Shown piece by piece: positions 35,768 through 45,706 of a stretch of 64,000 nucleotides of DNA (position 1 is its first letter; the number at the start of each line of letters is the position of its first letter). The notes beneath the pieces are model-generated. The model saw nothing but the letters and a program-made list of their open reading frames with translations. It was not told the DNA's origin and ran no database searches. The stretch is from an uncultured Geobacter sp. (lineage in GTDB: Bacteria; Desulfobacterota; Desulfuromonadia; Geobacterales; CAIOGM01), in assembly GCA_903857795.1 (NCBI GenBank), contig CAIOGM010000038.1:1-64000 (forward strand), in the 5' to 3' direction. Made by a program: the position numbers and the translations under genes.

Positions 35768-38700
35768 TTATCGGACCTGGTTGTTGAACGTCTTGGTGAA
35801 CGTCGAGCTCCCCGTGAACGAGTAGCTGAATGTTGCAGACAGCTTGGTTGTCGACGCACAGCCTGAGAGGTTGATCTGCACTGTGCCGATGGCGGAGCTG
35901 CCCACGGCAATGGTTCCGGTTCCCACTGTTGCAGGGAGACCGGTTACGCTGATAGCCGGCACGCAGGCCGCTGAAGGGGTTATTGTCAGACCGGTGATCT
36001 TAACATCATTTGCAGCCACCGTGCTGTTGTTGGTCAAGGTAAAGCCCCAACTCCGGGTGTCATAAGCGCCACTTCTGGTGATGCCGGCGGGGGGGGTAAG
36101 AACTGCAACCGCGGCAGGAAGAGTGGTGGTGGCAACGACGTTGAGCGGTCCGGTCAGCGGTAATGTTACTACCGGATTGACGCTGCCGGCGGCCCCACCG
36201 CTCCAGACAGAGAAGATGCGCGGGGTAACGGGGAAAGCCTTAATCGACACCGCAGTTCCGGCATTGAACCAGTTAGTCGGCTGCGAGAGCCCTCCCACGG
36301 AGAGGGAGATCGAGGCCGAGCCCACCGGACTTGCCGCCGTGGTTATCTGGTACTGGGTGGCAAGCTCGGCGGTATACGTGGCTGCCGTGGCCGGAGCGGT
36401 AATCTCATGAGAGGCGGCGCCGGCATCCGACCAGTTGGTGAAGTTGTACCTGATTCCGGTTACACCGGGTTGGGTAGCGGCGACGGCGATGGTATGCTTC
36501 TCCCCTGTCGGCCAGCTGTAGTTCTGGGGCGAGATCAGCACATTACCGTCCACGAGGATGGTACGGCCAGCCGGGGTGGTGGTGATGACGATCTTCGGCT
36601 GGTAGTTGATGTTGCGCGTGGCGGCGGCATGGTTCCCTGCGGCATCGGTAGCGGTGACGACGATGGCGTAACTCTTGGCGATGGTGGAGGTGAGTGTCAG
36701 AGCCTGGCTGAAGGCGCCGGCCGTGACGGCAGGGGTATAGGTGACGCCGTCGCAGGTGATGGAGACGGTGACCGCGGTGAGATCGTCGGTGACCGTGCCG
36801 GTAAGGGTGAAGGCAAGGGCCGGATCATTCGTTGTAAAATCGGCGGGAGGATAGGTTATCGCCACGCCGGGCGCCGTGTGGTCATAGGTGACGGTACGAG
36901 AGATCGAGGAACTGTTCAGGGCCGGGTCTGTGGCGGTGACCTGGATCGTGTTGACCCCGTTGATCAGGGTAAGAGCCCGGCTGTAGTTCAACCCGTCCTT
37001 GGTCGCTGCTAATGGTGCCCCCCCATTGAGGGTCACGTCAACCAGGGCGGTGGCGTCGTCAATGGTCCCGGTGACGGTGAGCAGCGCGCTGCCAACGGCG
37101 CTGCCATCCGTGGGGGTGGTGACTGTCAGACCGGGGGCCGTCTGATCCAGGGTGATGGTCCGGATATCGGTGATGGTCTGATCGGCGTTATCCGTGGCCA
37201 CTGTGGTAAGGACGTTAGCCCCCGGAACCAGGGTATAGGCGGTGGAGAAGCTGTTACTAACCCCCACCAATGTCTGGCCCACACCGTTGATGGTGACTGA
37301 CTTGATGCCGTTGACGCTGGAGGCGCTGCCGCTGATGTTGAGGGTGGTCACCTTGGTGACGGAACCGTCGGCCAGGGTGGAGATGTCGAGGGTCGGTTTG
37401 GCGGGTGAGTAGTTCACCGTCACATTAACCGTGCCGCTCACCGTGTTGTAGTTGGCCGGTACATCCGGCGTGAAGGTAACATCCTGCGCTGCCGTGCCAT
37501 GGCCCGGCGTGGTGCTCGGGGTGGTGAAGGTAAATGTGCCGGCAACGGTGGCCGAACCGCCGGTGAGGATGGAATTAGCCAGAGTCTGGCCGCAGATGAT
37601 GGCCGAGGCCGTGGGCCAGCTGTTTACGGTTGGGGTCGCCTTGTTCACGGTCACGTTAACTGAACCGGGCACGGTGTTGTAGTTGGCAGAGGCAGTCGGC
37701 GTGAAGGTGACAGACTGCGAAGCCGTTCCTCCGCCCGGCACGGTTGTGGGGGTGGTGAAGGTGAATGTTCCGGCCACATCGGCCGAACCGCCGGTGAGGG
37801 TGGAAGCGGCCAGGGTCTGGCCGTAGGTGATTGTCGAAGCAGTAGGCCAGCTGGCCACGATCGGGGTGGCCTTGTTCACGGTCACGTTAACCGAACCGGT
37901 CACAGTATTGTAATTTGCAGTGACTGTCGGGGTGAAGGTGACACCCTGCAGAGCGGTACCGGCACCAGGCGCGGTGGACGGAGTGGTGAAGGCGAAGGTT
38001 CCCGCCACGGAGGCCGTACCGCCGGTGAGGGAGGATGAGGCCAGGGTCTGACCGTAGGTGATTGTCGAGGCAGTGGGCCAGACGGAGACCGTCGGAGTCG
38101 CCTTGCTCACGGTCACACTGGCCGACCCGACAACCGTGTTGTAGCCGCCTGATTGAGTCGGGGTGAAGGTGACACTCTGGGAGGCAGTTCCGACTCCGGG
38201 CGCGGTGGACGGAGTGGTGAAGGCGAAGCTTCCGGGCACGGTGGCCGTACCACCGTTAAGAACAGAATCCGCCAGCGTCTGGCCGTAGCTGATGCCCGAG
38301 GCCGTGGGCCAGGCGGTAACCGACGGGGTAATCTTGTTCACCGTGAACGACTGCGTCACCGTAACGGCAGGGTTGTAAGTGGAATTACCCGCTTGGTCGG
38401 CTTTGATGGTGCAGGTGCCGGCTTTGAGAAAGGTCAGGACGCCGGGTGAAGGTGTAGTAATAGTACAAACGTCGGTAGTCGTAGATGAGAATGTGGGGGT
38501 GAGGCCGGTTGCAGTTGTTGTAGCGGTAAGGGTTGGGGTCGTGCCGAAATTGTCGGGGCCGGCGTGAACGAAGGTGATCGTCTGATTTAACATCACCGTC
38601 CCGGTTACGGAGAAGAGCATGCTGTTTGCTGTAACCACCCCGTTTAGGAAGACACCGTTGAGTGTCGTCAAATTGAGAGTGGTTGATTGTGTTATAGAAT

Positions 38701-39208
38701 CCAGACCTGCAGAGGTGGTTATGTTCGAGTATCCCGCGGTATTGACCGGATCGTCAGCCCTATAGAATGCCCCTGTTCCGGTGGTCGTATTGGCGACAAG
38801 CACCCAGTAGCGGGTGCCGGAAGCAAGAGCAATCGCCGAAGCCGGCGTAAAGGTGACATTCGTCAGAGTCGCCGAAGAGGTGGAGGCAGTCCTCAGATCC
38901 GCGACAAAGGTGGTGGGAACCGTCGATGATGTGGTCGAACTGAACAGCCCCGCAACGTAAGTGAGAGAAGATCCCCCTGTGGTACCGCGCAGTGGCACGG
39001 TAACGGAAGTGATGGTGCCGGTCGCCCCGGCATCGATGTTAAAATAGGAGCCAAAAACTTTGCCTCCCGATCCCCCTAGAGCACTAATAGTGCTGGGAGT
39101 TGCTGATCCCAACGTATTAAAGATGACTGAGGGCGCAGCCGAGGCCGTGGTGGTGAGGGTAAGGGTGAGCATCGCCATCATGAGGAATAACAAGACGCCT
39201 TGCTTCAT
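35768..39208 (-). CDS. Large secreted multi-repeat Ig-like/adhesin-type protein
   Basis: I start this at ATG 39208 behind aaaggaggacttc; 1146 residues, Thr/Ser/Val-rich. Residues 1-24 are a signal peptide (QGVLLFLMMAMLTLTLTTTASA). Residues about 25-180 resemble a choice-of-anchor module (FGSYFNIDAGATGTITSVTVPL, SGTRYWVLVANT). Residues about 291-602 are four tandem MBG-like units of about 78 residues with YGQTL...TFTPT...YNTV...VNVTVNKA. Residues about 605-880 are Ig/bacterial-Ig-like repeats, several with Asp-rich turns. A further domain at about 885-985 (TPAGRTILVDGNVLISPQNYSWPTGEKHTIAV) is like Listeria-Bacteroides-type repeats. No PEP-CTERM, LPXTG or autotransporter end is seen. Likely a surface adhesin; the release or anchoring route is unclear. 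Confidence 0.85.
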   Translation of the reverse strand: MKQGVLLFLMMAMLTLTLTTTASAAPSVIFNTLGSATPSTISALGGSGGKVFGSYFNIDAGATGTITSVTVPLRGTTGGSSLTYVAGLFSSTTSSTVPTTFVADLRTASTSSATLTNVTFTPASAIALASGTRYWVLVANTTTGTGAFYRADDPVNTAGYSNITTSAGLDSITQSTTLNLTTLNGVFLNGVVTANSMLFSVTGTVMLNQTITFVHAGPDNFGTTPTLTATTTATGLTPTFSSTTTDVCTITTPSPGVLTFLKAGTCTIKADQAGNSTYNPAVTVTQSFTVNKITPSVTAWPTASGISYGQTLADSVLNGGTATVPGSFAFTTPSTAPGVGTASQSVTFTPTQSGGYNTVVGSASVTVSKATPTVSVWPTASTITYGQTLASSSLTGGTASVAGTFAFTTPSTAPGAGTALQGVTFTPTVTANYNTVTGSVNVTVNKATPIVASWPTASTITYGQTLAASTLTGGSADVAGTFTFTTPTTVPGGGTASQSVTFTPTASANYNTVPGSVNVTVNKATPTVNSWPTASAIICGQTLANSILTGGSATVAGTFTFTTPSTTPGHGTAAQDVTFTPDVPANYNTVSGTVNVTVNYSPAKPTLDISTLADGSVTKVTTLNISGSASSVNGIKSVTINGVGQTLVGVSNSFSTAYTLVPGANVLTTVATDNADQTITDIRTITLDQTAPGLTVTTPTDGSAVGSALLTVTGTIDDATALVDVTLNGGAPLAATKDGLNYSRALTLINGVNTIQVTATDPALNSSSISRTVTYDHTAPGVAITYPPADFTTNDPALAFTLTGTVTDDLTAVTVSITCDGVTYTPAVTAGAFSQALTLTSTIAKSYAIVVTATDAAGNHAAATRNINYQPKIVITTTPAGRTILVDGNVLISPQNYSWPTGEKHTIAVAATQPGVTGIRYNFTNWSDAGAASHEITAPATAATYTAELATQYQITTAASPVGSASISLSVGGLSQPTNWFNAGTAVSIKAFPVTPRIFSVWSGGAAGSVNPVVTLPLTGPLNVVATTTLPAAVAVLTPPAGITRSGAYDTRSWGFTLTNNSTVAANDVKITGLTITPSAACVPAISVTGLPATVGTGTIAVGSSAIGTVQINLSGCASTTKLSATFSYSFTGSSTFTKTFNNQVR
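37400..38335 (-). repeat. Four tandem about 78-residue MBG-like repeats within the large secreted protein
   Basis: Consensus per unit: K-TP-V-WPTAS-I-YGQTLA-S-L-GG-A-V-GTF-FTTPST-PG-GTA-Q-VTFTPT-NYNTV-GSVNVTVN. DNA units start near 38330, 38100, 37870 and 37640; the period is about 228-234 bases. The second and third units are nearest to each other. Unit 4 has ICGQ where others have YGQ. Confidence 0.85.
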
Positions 39209-39586
39209 GAAGTCCTCCTTTGTTGTCAAGCTGTGACCTGTTGATACTGGTGAGATCTGTACATCGCTTCCGGGCCGGACATCTCTGATATTTTTGCCGA
39301 TAGGCAGCTCTCCTCTAGTTCTAAATTGTGAGTCAATGTGTAATAATTATCTTCTCATGAATAAAGCTGAACTGCAGGAAATACAGCGGCTACACTATCG
39401 CATATTTGCATTATTAAAAATAGATGGAAAATGAGCCGATGACGACGTTTTGCCCTGCTGTGAAGCCTAAATACCGTATACGTTTCTGCTTTACATTTAG
39501 ATTCACGTTTGCAACCGGAAAGACGCCGCACCGGCCGATGCTGCTGCTCCCGCCGCCAAGTAATATAGGCTGCAGCTCAACGCGTA
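39209..39586. other. Spacer upstream of the large repeat-protein gene, no gene
   Basis: No ORF with coding character is visible. It is AT-rich, especially 39,320-39,430. On the minus strand TTGACT near 39330 lacks a convincing -10, so no promoter is proposed. I looked for a c-di-GMP (GEMM) aptamer and did not recognise one. Confidence 0.4.
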
Positions 39587-39620
39587 AAAAAAGCCGTACC
39601 CGAAAGGGTGCGGCTTTTTT
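39587..39620. terminator. Rho-independent terminator (near twin of the one at 33.4 kb)
   Basis: AAAAAAGCCGTACCC pairs with GGGTGCGGCTTTTTT (one G-U) around GAAA. It ends mglA on the minus strand (T-run follows in that direction too). Confidence 0.9.
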
Positions 39621-39676
39621 ATTTGTGACAAATTCCGGCGGCCTCTGCTCACCGCCAGCGAGTAACGCGGGAAACC

Positions 39677-40264
39677 CTATCGTCCCTTCTTCAGGTCGAC
39701 AAGAACCAGCTTGGCCACGGCCTTGAGGGTCTCGAAGACCCCTTCACCGGTCACGGCGCACGCCTCGAAGTCAGGAACAGCCGTCGGGTTCAGCTCCCTT
39801 TGGAGCTCATCAACGGCGACGATTTCGGCGAGATCCCGCTTGTTATACTGGACCACGTAGGGGAGCTTATCCAGATCGTACCCCTGCTCCTCCAGGTTGT
39901 ACCGGAGGTTGTCCAGGGATTCGACATTAGCGTCCATCCGCTCCTCCTGGGAGTCGGCCACGAAGACGACCCCATCGACCCCCCTGAGAATCAGCTTGCG
40001 CGAGGCGTCATAGAAGACCTGGCCGGGCACGGTGTAGAGATGGAACCGGGTCTTGAAACCGCGAATCTCACCCAACTCCAGGGGGAGGAAGTCGAAGAAG
40101 AGGGTCCGCTCGGTCTCGGTGGCGAGACTGATCATCTTCCCCTTTGCCCCGTCCGCGGTCTTGTTGTAGATGTACTGGAGGTTAGTAGTCTTGCCGCAGA
40201 GACCGGGACCGTAATAAACGATCTTACAGTTGATCTCGCGGGAGGCGTAATTAATGAAGGACAT
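39677..40264 (-). CDS. mglA: MglA-like small Ras-family GTPase
   Basis: This 195-residue GTPase is the switch partner of a roadblock-type GAP. Motifs: [20 protein letters not shown] (P-loop, MglA type), [24 protein letters not shown] (switch II with VPGQ in place of DTPG), [17 protein letters not shown] (NKxD), and a late [13 protein letters not shown] (SAK-like). It controls polarity and gliding in Myxococcus; here a role in pili or chemotaxis-like polarity is likely but inferred. It lies 38 bases downstream of its MglB partner, on the same strand. Confidence 0.94.
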   Translation of the reverse strand: MSFINYASREINCKIVYYGPGLCGKTTNLQYIYNKTADGAKGKMISLATETERTLFFDFLPLELGEIRGFKTRFHLYTVPGQVFYDASRKLILRGVDGVVFVADSQEERMDANVESLDNLRYNLEEQGYDLDKLPYVVQYNKRDLAEIVAVDELQRELNPTAVPDFEACAVTGEGVFETLKAVAKLVLVDLKKGR

Positions 40265-40302
40265 GGCCCCTCCTGGATGCTCGGAAAACCGCAGGGGACT
40301 CC

Positions 40303-40794
40303 CTAGCGGAACAGGTTATCGATATCCTCATCGGTGATTTCGGCGAAGGGAAATTCCGGGTTACCGCTCTTCTCCTTCTCTTCCGCCTTCTTCATAAGGC
40401 CATTAAAGAGCGCGGCCAGCTCCTCGGACGCCTTTTTCACCCTGAGCCGGACCAGCCCCAACGAGGAACGGTTGTCGAAGAGCACCACCAGGATCACCCG
40501 CCCTGCGACAATGGAGATATGGAGATTGTCCTTCTCCCCCTCGTGGAAGAGGATGGAAAACTCCTTCTCACCGATGAGCTTGGCCAACCCGCCGGTAGCG
40601 GCGATGTTCCCGGCGGTCAGCGAGGCCAGAGAGGTGGTGTCGAACCGCTCGGTCTCCCCTACCCCGGCTATGAGTTGGCCGTTTTTGTCCACCAGGAAGA
40701 TGACTCGGGCGTTGGCCTCACGCAGCAGCTTTTCGCAGAGCGCGGTAACCAGACGGTACTCCTCGTCGTACATCACAAGTTGTGGATTCGGCAT
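40303..40794 (-). CDS. mglB: Roadblock/LC7 protein, MglB-like GTPase-activating partner
   Basis: This 163-residue protein is a single roadblock/LC7 domain (residues about 10-130: [76 protein letters not shown]). A basic/acidic helix and the conserved tail [14 protein letters not shown] follow. MglB stimulates MglA GTP hydrolysis. The pair mglB-mglA is the standard order. Start ATG 40794 behind aaggaggctcc. Confidence 0.92.
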   Translation of the reverse strand: MPNPQLVMYDEEYRLVTALCEKLLREANARVIFLVDKNGQLIAGVGETERFDTTSLASLTAGNIAATGGLAKLIGEKEFSILFHEGEKDNLHISIVAGRVILVVLFDNRSSLGLVRLRVKKASEELAALFNGLMKKAEEKEKSGNPEFPFAEITDEDIDNLFR

Positions 40795-40987
40795 GGAGCC
40801 TCCTTGGCCTCAAAGCAACGGCCTGCGCCGCAAAGATCGCACGGAATCATTAAGGGTACACAGTAGACTAACTTTTCGACCACGTCAATACGCTCTCGGC
40901 AGGCGTGATGACGGTTGACGCCGACCGGGAAATGGGCGAAGATGCGCGGCAGATAGCGGGAGGAAGTATCACGGGAAAGGGTGCCCA

Positions 40988-42220
40988 GTGGCTAAGACAG
41001 ACGAGATGATAAGATCGACGGGGGAGCGGACCGTGGGGCCGGAAACGGTACGGATGCTCGATCTGGGGCACCCCTGGATCATCGCCGACAGCTACACGAA
41101 CCGTTGGCCGGCAGGCTCGGCAGGAGAGATCATAGAGCTCATGGACGCCTCCGGACAGTTTCTCGCCACGGCCCTTCTCGATCAGGGAGAGCGGATCATC
41201 GCCCGAGTCCTGTCCCGGGAGCGGATGCGCCTCGATCTCACCTGGATAAAAGGACGGCTGGAAGTCGCACTCCGCCTCCGCCGGGATCATCTGGACCTGG
41301 GGGATACGGACGCCTTCCGCCTGGTAAACGGCGAGGGGGACGGCCTCCCCGGCCTGACCGTGGAGCGGTACGGCGATTTCCTCATGCTGCAGCTCTACTC
41401 CGCCGCCTGGCGCCCCCACCTGAAAAGTCTCACCCGGGCACTGCAGGAACTCCTCTCACCTCGCGGCATTTACGAGAAGAGCCGCCCCCGGAACACCCGC
41501 GACCTGGAGTCTGCCGGCGCCACGAAGAGTTACGGCCGGCTCCTCTGGGGTGTCGCCGCGCCTGAACGACTGGAGGTCCGGGAGAACGGTCTGAAGTTCC
41601 TGGTGGAGCTGGAGCGGGGCCTCAACACCGGGCTTTTCCTCGATCAACGGGAGAGCCGCCGCGACTTGATGCGCCGCGCCCCGGGGAAGAAGCTACTGAA
41701 CCTTTTTGCCTATACGGGGGCCTTCTCCGTGGCGGCCGCAGGGGCGGAGGCCGAACTCGTTACCACCGTCGACGTCTCCCCCGCCTACACCGACTGGGCC
41801 AGGGCCAACTTCGGCGTCAACCGGCTCAACCCGAAACGGCACGAGTTCATCGTCGGGGAGTGCCTGGGGGCCTTGGCCGACCTGAGCCGCAGAGGTAAGA
41901 GCTACGACATAATCCTCATGGACCCGCCTTCGTTCTCCACCACCACCAAGGGGCGCTTCACCACCCGGGGCGGCACCTCCGACCTGGTGGCGGCGGCTCT
42001 CCCGCTGCTGACCCAGGGCGGCCTCTTCATCGCTTCCTCCAACCATCAGAAAGTGGACGTGGCCGACTACCTGAAGGAGCTGCGGCGGGGCGCACTCCAG
42101 GCGGCGTGCGACCTGCGGGTCATCTCCCTGGGCGGTCAGCCGGCGGACTTCCCCTATCCCGTCACCTTCCCCGAAGGGCGGTACCTGAAGTGCGCGCTCT
42201 GCGTCAAGACGCCGATCTAA
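40988..42220 (+). CDS. Class I SAM-dependent RNA methyltransferase, RlmI/RsmC-like with PUA domain
   Basis: This 410-residue protein has an N-terminal PUA domain (residues about 15-110: RMLDLGHPWIIADSYTNRW, GEIIELMDASGQFLATALLDQGERIIARVLSRE), then EEHG-type domain and a C-terminal methyltransferase: KLLNLFAYTGAFSVAAAGAEAELVTTVDVSPAY (SAM motif I), ILMDPPSFSTT (motif IV, PPSF as in m5C or m2G enzymes). It resembles E. coli RlmI (m5C1962 of 23S rRNA), but no catalytic Cys was checked, so no symbol is given. The first start is GTG 40988; ATG 41006 is possible. Divergent from mglB. Confidence 0.9.
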   Translation: MAKTDEMIRSTGERTVGPETVRMLDLGHPWIIADSYTNRWPAGSAGEIIELMDASGQFLATALLDQGERIIARVLSRERMRLDLTWIKGRLEVALRLRRDHLDLGDTDAFRLVNGEGDGLPGLTVERYGDFLMLQLYSAAWRPHLKSLTRALQELLSPRGIYEKSRPRNTRDLESAGATKSYGRLLWGVAAPERLEVRENGLKFLVELERGLNTGLFLDQRESRRDLMRRAPGKKLLNLFAYTGAFSVAAAGAEAELVTTVDVSPAYTDWARANFGVNRLNPKRHEFIVGECLGALADLSRRGKSYDIILMDPPSFSTTTKGRFTTRGGTSDLVAAALPLLTQGGLFIASSNHQKVDVADYLKELRRGALQAACDLRVISLGGQPADFPYPVTFPEGRYLKCALCVKTPI

Positions 42221-42365
42221 GTAGGCTTCCCCTGCACTTCTCACCTGCTGAGCGTCCGCTGTCATTGCCGTTTTTTGTTTGGCCATGGCGATGATTCTGC
42301 TATAGTACCCAACTCGCGCGGGCCGGTTGCTGCCGCGCCATGACCGACAACAACCGGGGATACAC

Positions 42366-43823
42366 ATGGAACTGTTCGATCTTACCCTGCATGAACTGAG
42401 CGAAAAACTGCGGCGCCGGGAGCTCTCCTCGGTGGAGGCGACCGGGGCGATGCTGGCCCGCATCGAGGCCACGGACAAGAATGTGAACGCCTTCATCACC
42501 GTCACCCCGGAGCAGGCGCTGCGGGATGCCGACGCAGCCGACCGGCGGATTGCCACCGGTGAAGGTGAGCCGCTCACCGGCATCCCGATAGCGCTCAAGG
42601 ACATCTTTCTCACCCAGGGGGTCCGGACCACCTGCGCCTCCAGGATCCTGGAGAACTTTATCCCCCCCTACAGCGCCACCGCCTGGGAGAAGCTGAAGGA
42701 GCGGGGGATGGTCCTGCTGGGGAAACTGAACCAGGACGAATTCGCCATGGGCTCCTCTTCCGAGTCCAGCGCCTTCGGTGTCACAAGGAACCCCTGGGAC
42801 CTGGAGTGCATACCCGGCGGCTCTTCCGGCGGGTCAGCCGCGGCAATCGCTGCCCGTCAGGCCACGGCCACCTTGGGGACCGACACCGGCGGCTCCATCC
42901 GTCAGCCGGCGTCCCACTGCGGCTGCGTCGGCCTTAAGCCGACCTACGGGCGGGTCTCCCGCTACGGGGTCATCGCCTACGCCTCTTCCCTGGACCAGGT
43001 GGGGCCGGTGACCCGCGATGTCAGAGACTGCGCCCTCATGCTCGGCGCGGTGGCAGGTCATGATCCCAAGGACTCCACCAGCGTCGATCTTCCGGTCCCC
43101 GACTATGCGGCAGCTCTTGAAGGGGGAGTCAAGGGGCTCAAGATCGGGCTCCCCAAGGAATACTTCATCGAGGGGCTCGATCCTGACGTCCGCAGATGCA
43201 TGGACGAAGCGGTGGCCACGTATCTGAGCCTCGGCGCGGAGATCGTGGAGCTCTCTCTTCCCCACACCGACTATGCCGTTGCCTGCTACTACCTCATCGC
43301 CACCGCCGAAGCCAGCTCCAACCTGGCCCGCTACGACGGGGTCCGTTTCGGCCATCGGAACCGGGACGCCAAGGGGCTCATGGAGATGTACTGCAAGAGC
43401 CGCGAGGAGGGATTCGGGGCAGAGGTGAAGCGGCGGATCATGCTGGGGACCTATGCCCTCTCGTCCGGCTATTATGATGCCTACTACCTGAAGGCCCAGA
43501 AGGTCAGGACCCTCATCCGTCGGGATTTCCTCAAGGCGTTCGAAAAGGTTGACCTGATCCTTGCCCCGGTGGCGCCGACTCCGGCGTTCAGGATCGGTGA
43601 GAAGGTGAACGATCCTCTTCAGATGTACCTCTCCGACATCTTCACCATCCCCGTGAACCTGGCCGGTACCTGCGGCATCTCCGTTCCGGCCGGCTTCAGT
43701 AGCGGCGGACTCCCCATCGGGCTTCAGCTCGTCGGCCGCCCCTTCGGCGAAGAGTCGATCCTCCGTGCCGCCTACGCCTTCGAGCAGGCGACGGAGTGGC
43801 ACAAACGGAAGGCACAAATTTGA
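42366..43823 (+). CDS. gatA: Glutamyl-tRNA(Gln) amidotransferase subunit A
   Basis: GatA releases ammonia from glutamine for GatB. I start it at ATG 42366; 485 residues. Amidase signature: [23 protein letters not shown] (catalytic Lys), [44 protein letters not shown] (Ser triad), [31 protein letters not shown]. It is followed after 45 bases by gatB. gatC, usually upstream, was not found in this window. Confidence 0.97.
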   Translation: MELFDLTLHELSEKLRRRELSSVEATGAMLARIEATDKNVNAFITVTPEQALRDADAADRRIATGEGEPLTGIPIALKDIFLTQGVRTTCASRILENFIPPYSATAWEKLKERGMVLLGKLNQDEFAMGSSSESSAFGVTRNPWDLECIPGGSSGGSAAAIAARQATATLGTDTGGSIRQPASHCGCVGLKPTYGRVSRYGVIAYASSLDQVGPVTRDVRDCALMLGAVAGHDPKDSTSVDLPVPDYAAALEGGVKGLKIGLPKEYFIEGLDPDVRRCMDEAVATYLSLGAEIVELSLPHTDYAVACYYLIATAEASSNLARYDGVRFGHRNRDAKGLMEMYCKSREEGFGAEVKRRIMLGTYALSSGYYDAYYLKAQKVRTLIRRDFLKAFEKVDLILAPVAPTPAFRIGEKVNDPLQMYLSDIFTIPVNLAGTCGISVPAGFSSGGLPIGLQLVGRPFGEESILRAAYAFEQATEWHKRKAQI

Positions 43824-43868
43824 TTTAATCCTATCCATCCTCTGTAACTTGCTCTCGGAGTAACCTGA

Positions 43869-45314
43869 ATGAACTACCAACCTGTCATCGGACTCGAAGT
43901 CCACGTCCAGCTGCTGACCAACACCAAGATCTTCTGCGGCTGCCCCACCACCTTCGGCTCCGAGCCCAACTCCCAGAGCTGCCCGGTCTGCCTCGGCCTC
44001 CCCGGGGCGCTCCCCGTACTCAACAAGAAGGTGGTGGAGTACGCCATCCGGGCAGGTCTGGCTACCGGCTGCGCCATCTCCCCCCGCTCCCTCTTCGCCA
44101 GGAAGAACTACTTTTATCCGGATCTCCCCAAAGGGTACCAGATCAGCCAGCTGGAGCTCCCCATCTGCATCGGCGGTCACCTGGATATCGAGGTGGACGA
44201 CCAGGTGAAGCGGATCGGCATCACCCGGATCCATATGGAGGAGGATGCCGGCAAGCTGGTCCATGCCGATATCTCCGGTCTGGGAGAGGGCTCCGGGGTC
44301 GACCTGAACCGCGCCTGCACCCCGCTGCTGGAGATCGTCTCCGAACCGGACCTTCGCTCCGCCGACGAGGCGGTGGCTTACCTGAAGAAGCTCCACCAGA
44401 TCGTGGTCTACCTGGGGATCACCGACGGCAACATGGAGGAGGGGAGCTTTCGCTGCGACGCCAACGTCTCGGTGATGCTCAAGGGGGCGGCGGCCTTCGG
44501 AACCAGGGCCGAGATCAAGAACGTCAACTCCTTCAAGTTCGTCAAGCAGGCCATCGAATACGAGATCGAGCGGCAGATCGATCTCATCGAGGAGGGGGGG
44601 AAGGTGGTGCAGGAGACCCGCCTTTTCAACCCGGACTCAGGGGTGACCCGCTCCATGCGGAGCAAGGAAGAGGCCCACGACTACCGCTACTTCCCCGACC
44701 CGGACCTGGTGCCGCTGGTCATCTCCAACGACTGGGTGGAGGATATCCGGCTCACTCTCCCTGAACTCCCCGAAGCCCGGCGGGCCCGCTACACAGTGGA
44801 GTTGGGGCTTTCGCTCCAGGATGCCGAGGTGCTTACCTCCAACCGGGAGCTGGCCGACTACTTCGAGGGGTGCCTCGGCCACGGCAGCCAGCCCAAGGGT
44901 GCAGCCAACTGGATCATGGGGGAGGTGACGCGCGGTCTCAACGACCGGGGCCTGGAGATCACCGCCTGCCCGGTGACACCGAAGCTGTTGGCCGACCTCC
45001 TGGCCCTCATCGAAAAGGGGACTATCTCGGTAAAGATCGCCAAGACGGTCTTCGACGAGATCTGGCAGAGCGGCAAGGGGGCTGCGGAGATCGTGGAGGA
45101 GAAGGGGCTGGTACAGGTTTCCGACAGCGGGGCCATCGAGAAGATCGTGGACGAGATCATCGCCGCCAACCAGGGGCAGGTAGAGGAGTTCCGGGGGGGA
45201 AAGGAAAAGGTCCTCGGCTTCTTCGTCGGCCAGATCATGAAGGCGAGTAAGGGGAAGGCCAACCCGGCCCTGGTGAACGAGATCCTGCTGAAGAAGCTGA
45301 AGGGGGAAGGATGA
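43869..45314 (+). CDS. gatB: Asp-tRNA(Asn)/Glu-tRNA(Gln) amidotransferase subunit B
   Basis: GatB binds and transamidates misacylated tRNA. 481 residues; N-terminal kinase-like domain with [61 protein letters not shown] (zinc Cys and His in the N-terminus), DFNR-like [26 protein letters not shown], and the C-terminal YqeY-like tail (GKVEE-like residues [33 protein letters not shown]). Start supported by ggagtaacctga. It overlaps the cbiX start by 4 bases. Confidence 0.97.
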   Translation: MNYQPVIGLEVHVQLLTNTKIFCGCPTTFGSEPNSQSCPVCLGLPGALPVLNKKVVEYAIRAGLATGCAISPRSLFARKNYFYPDLPKGYQISQLELPICIGGHLDIEVDDQVKRIGITRIHMEEDAGKLVHADISGLGEGSGVDLNRACTPLLEIVSEPDLRSADEAVAYLKKLHQIVVYLGITDGNMEEGSFRCDANVSVMLKGAAAFGTRAEIKNVNSFKFVKQAIEYEIERQIDLIEEGGKVVQETRLFNPDSGVTRSMRSKEEAHDYRYFPDPDLVPLVISNDWVEDIRLTLPELPEARRARYTVELGLSLQDAEVLTSNRELADYFEGCLGHGSQPKGAANWIMGEVTRGLNDRGLEITACPVTPKLLADLLALIEKGTISVKIAKTVFDEIWQSGKGAAEIVEEKGLVQVSDSGAIEKIVDEIIAANQGQVEEFRGGKEKVLGFFVGQIMKASKGKANPALVNEILLKKLKGEG

Positions 45315-45706
45315 TGACTGAGAAGAAGACGGCGATACTCATCATGGCTCACGGGAGCCGCCTCGCCGAGGCCAACGACGCGGCCCGAGAGATTGCGGCC
45401 ATGGTCAGGGAGATGACCGGCTACGAGATCGTGGAGGTCTCCTTCCGGGAACTCCATCTCCCCAACATCCAGGAGGGGATAGACGTCTGCGTGGCGCAAG
45501 GGGCGCAGCGAATCCTCCTCATCCCCTACTTCCTCTTCGTCGGAGCCCATGTGCGGCACGACCTTCCCGAGGAGATTGAGGAAGGGATGAAGCGACACCC
45601 GGGGGTAGAGATGGTCATGGGGCCCCACCTTGGAGTCCATCGGAAGCTGGCCGAGGTGGTGATGGAGCGGATCGCCCAGGGGCTCGACGCAACGGGGTGG
45701 CGCTGA
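45311..45706 (+). CDS. cbiX: Sirohydrochlorin cobaltochelatase, short form
   Basis: CbiX inserts cobalt into sirohydrochlorin, starting the anaerobic cobalamin route. 131 residues, the short CbiX(S) form that acts as a homodimer. Metal-site histidines are in [13 protein letters not shown] and [13 protein letters not shown]. The start ATG overlaps the gatB stop (ATGA type), so a translation gene and a cobalamin gene are translationally coupled. It is the first gene of the cobalamin group. Confidence 0.93.
   Translation: MMTEKKTAILIMAHGSRLAEANDAAREIAAMVREMTGYEIVEVSFRELHLPNIQEGIDVCVAQGAQRILLIPYFLFVGAHVRHDLPEEIEEGMKRHPGVEMVMGPHLGVHRKLAEVVMERIAQGLDATGWR

Noticed and set aside
33469-39208. Complete exosortase/PEP-CTERM export locus
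   Set aside because: Only a target protein and a TPR protein are present; no exosortase, glycosyltransferase or histidine kinase genes of that system.
39209-39676. c-di-GMP (GEMM) riboswitch before the large surface protein
   Set aside because: Common in this group, but the conserved core strings are not present on either strand.
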